Below are positions 31,411 to 32,048 of a stretch of DNA of 32,048 nt, one piece after another (position 1 is the stretch's first letter; the number at the start of each line of letters is the position of its first letter). The notes below the pieces were generated by a model. That model did not search any database. It worked only from the letters and a program-made list of their open reading frames with translations, and was not told the DNA's origin. Origin of the DNA: Kribbella antibiotica (GTDB lineage Bacteria; Actinomycetota; Actinomycetes; Propionibacteriales; Kribbellaceae). The DNA lies in assembly GCF_004349055.1 (NCBI RefSeq), contig NZ_SMKX01000103.1:1-32048 (forward strand), given 5' to 3'. A program made the position numbers and the translations under genes.

Positions 31411-31546
31411 CCGACTGAACCCACTCGCGCTCCGCCCCGGCCCGCGCCGTACCGACTGAACCCACTCGCGCCCACCCGCGCCGTACCGACTGAACCCACT
31501 CGCGCCCACCCGCGTCGTACCAGCTCCCCACTGAACCCACTGGCGC
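31411..31546. repeat. Left array of the GACTGAACCCACTCGCGC repeat
   Basis: Four copies of a 20-bp core, CCGACTGAACCCACTCGCGC, start at 31411, 31452, 31486 and, degenerate, about 31527. The steps are 41, 34 and 41 bp. The 14-bp linker CCACCCGCGCCGTA is conserved between copies two and three and closely matches the reverse complement of the linkers in the right array. The array is therefore the mirror image of the one at 31790-31911. Confidence 0.85.
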
Positions 31547-31620
31547 AGAAACCACCGAGTGTGCGCACCGCGCCGCCGGCAAACCTTTGACACCGACAAT
31601 CTCCCACCACTCGGCCCACT

Positions 31621-31657
31621 GGGTTCACTCGACGCCGCCGCTGCGTCGACTGAACCC
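31621..31657. repeat. Central inverted repeat of the repeat region
   Basis: GGGTTCACTCGACG (31621-31634) and CGTCGACTGAACCC (31644-31657) are complementary at 13 of 14 positions with a 9-nt loop. It is built from the same TGAACCC motif as the arrays. Confidence 0.7.
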
Positions 31658-31698
31658 ACCGTGCATGAGCCGAGTGAACCCACCGGGCGGGAGAGGCG

Positions 31699-31756
31699 CG
31701 AGTGTGCGGAATCTGCCGTAGGTAAGGGCTTGCCGACGACCCGGTCCGCACACTCG
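31699..31756. repeat. 12-bp inverted repeat CGAGTGTGCGGA / TCCGCACACTCG
   Basis: Perfect 12-bp arms at 31699-31710 and 31745-31756 enclose 34 bp. A further CGAGTGTGCG copy followed by a related GGCAAACCTTT-like segment lies at 31555-31590, so this is a second repeat family inside the same region. Confidence 0.7.
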
Positions 31757-31762
31757 ACACGG

Positions 31763-31911
31763 TGAACCCACTCGGTACGGCGGGGATTGGCGCGAGTGGG
31801 TTCAGTCGGCACGGCGGGGATGGACGCGAGTGGGTTCAGTCGGCACCGCGGGGCATCGCGCGAGTGGGTTCAGTCGGCACGGCGCGGATGGGCGCGAGTG
31901 GGTTTAGTCGT
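31763..31911. repeat. Right array: four 34-bp tandem units, inverted relative to the left array
   Basis: GCGCGAGTGGGTTCAGTCGG or a one-base variant starts at 31790, 31824, 31858 and 31892, an exact 34-bp period with 14-bp linkers such as CACGGCGGGGATGG. Just before it, TGAACCCACTCG (31763-31774) is the perfect reverse complement of CGAGTGGGTTCA (31793-31804). The last unit, with TTTAG in place of TTCAG, runs into the stop codon of the probable glnE gene. Confidence 0.9.
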
Positions 31912-32048
31912 CCCAGAAGAGGTGGGCGACGGTGTTGTGGGCTCGGCGGGTGATGCGGAGGTAGTCGTCGGAGAAGCGGCTGGATTCGCCGGGTGGGTAG
32001 CCGCAGATCTGGGCTACGGCGGCGAGGTCGCGGGGGTCGGTGGGGAGG
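31904..32048 (-). CDS. glnE: C-terminus of probable glutamine synthetase adenylyltransferase (GlnE), 5' part outside window
   Basis: The last 47-48 codons of a minus-strand gene are visible, ending in TAA at 31906-31904. The peptide runs PTDPRDLAAVAQICGYPPGE, then SRFSDDYLRITRRAHNTVAH and LFWDD. The D-D-Y-L-R-x-T-R-R-A segment followed by a helix ending in an aromatic residue fits the C-terminal end of GlnE, which adenylylates and deadenylylates glutamine synthetase in response to nitrogen. The identification rests on this short stretch only. The stop codon lies inside the last unit of the 34-bp repeat array. Confidence 0.55.
   Translation of the reverse strand, partial: LPTDPRDLAAVAQICGYPPGESSRFSDDYLRITRRAHNTVAHLFWDD

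Noticed and set aside
31372..31812. Minus-strand open frames rich in VGSVG / GFSR motifs in the repeat region
   Set aside because: They only translate the tandem repeat; several frames are open at once because the DNA has few stops, and no ribosome binding site or conserved domain is seen.
31411..31911. CRISPR array
   Set aside because: The period is regular, but the linkers are nearly identical instead of unique, the two arrays are inverted copies, and no cas gene is present.

Overview
The window is very GC-rich, uses many GTG starts and overlapping ATGA/GTGA stop-start junctions, and carries a mycobacterial-type adenosine kinase, a WhiB protein, paired CrcB fluoride channels and Tat/lipoprotein exporters. 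It is chromosomal DNA of an actinobacterium. The gene mix (GH78, GH32, Hen1-Pnkp, Ssu transporter) resembles Kribbella and relatives, but the genus is a guess. No transposase, integrase, tRNA, rRNA or CRISPR array was seen. Gene density is high, and the only long non-coding stretch is at about 31.1-31.9 kb.

Left part (1-10.8 kb): an O-methyltransferase / ABC ATPase / membrane protein operon (minus strand, cut by the left edge); adenosine kinase; an ester-cyclase-like gene divergent from a TetR gene with a palindromic control region; the two-gene RNA repair operon hen1-pnkp; a small orphan protein (copy A); folE divergent from a SufR-like Cys-containing HTH regulator that is followed by a YbaK-type deacylase.

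Middle (10.7-22.7 kb): a fructose-type operon in which a CUT2 ABC importer (binding protein, permease, ATPase) is followed by an unsecreted GH32 fructosidase, divergent from a LacI regulator with a double TTGCGCAA operator; a Tat-exported phospholipase C with a candidate PHO box; a DAHP synthase gene preceded by an aromatic-rich leader peptide, an intrinsic terminator and a hairpin over its ribosome binding site, which together form a transcription attenuator; then a plus-strand cluster of GNAT, orphan protein copy B, histidine phosphatase, crcB1-crcB2 and a WhiB3/WhiD-like gene with a CRP-type site upstream.

Right part (22.7-32 kb): a PLDc_N membrane protein; a sulfonate ABC operon (ssuA, small ORF, ssuB, ssuC) headed by a leader peptide with the sulfur-gene signature RHVDLLR...C and an inverted repeat that hides the ssuA ribosome binding site; an exported M1 peptidase; a GH78 alpha-L-rhamnosidase; trmB; then about 790 bp of non-coding DNA packed with a 73-bp duplication, a 20-bp palindrome and two oppositely oriented arrays of a 34-bp repeat, ending in the C-terminus of a probable glnE.

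Recurring themes are RNA-leader control of amino-acid and sulfur genes, compact divergent promoters with palindromes, and convergent genes whose 3' ends overlap (five of seven pairs). I see no wholly new multi-gene system. The strongest candidates for follow-up are the two leader-peptide switches, the inverted repeat arrays and the duplicated orphan protein.
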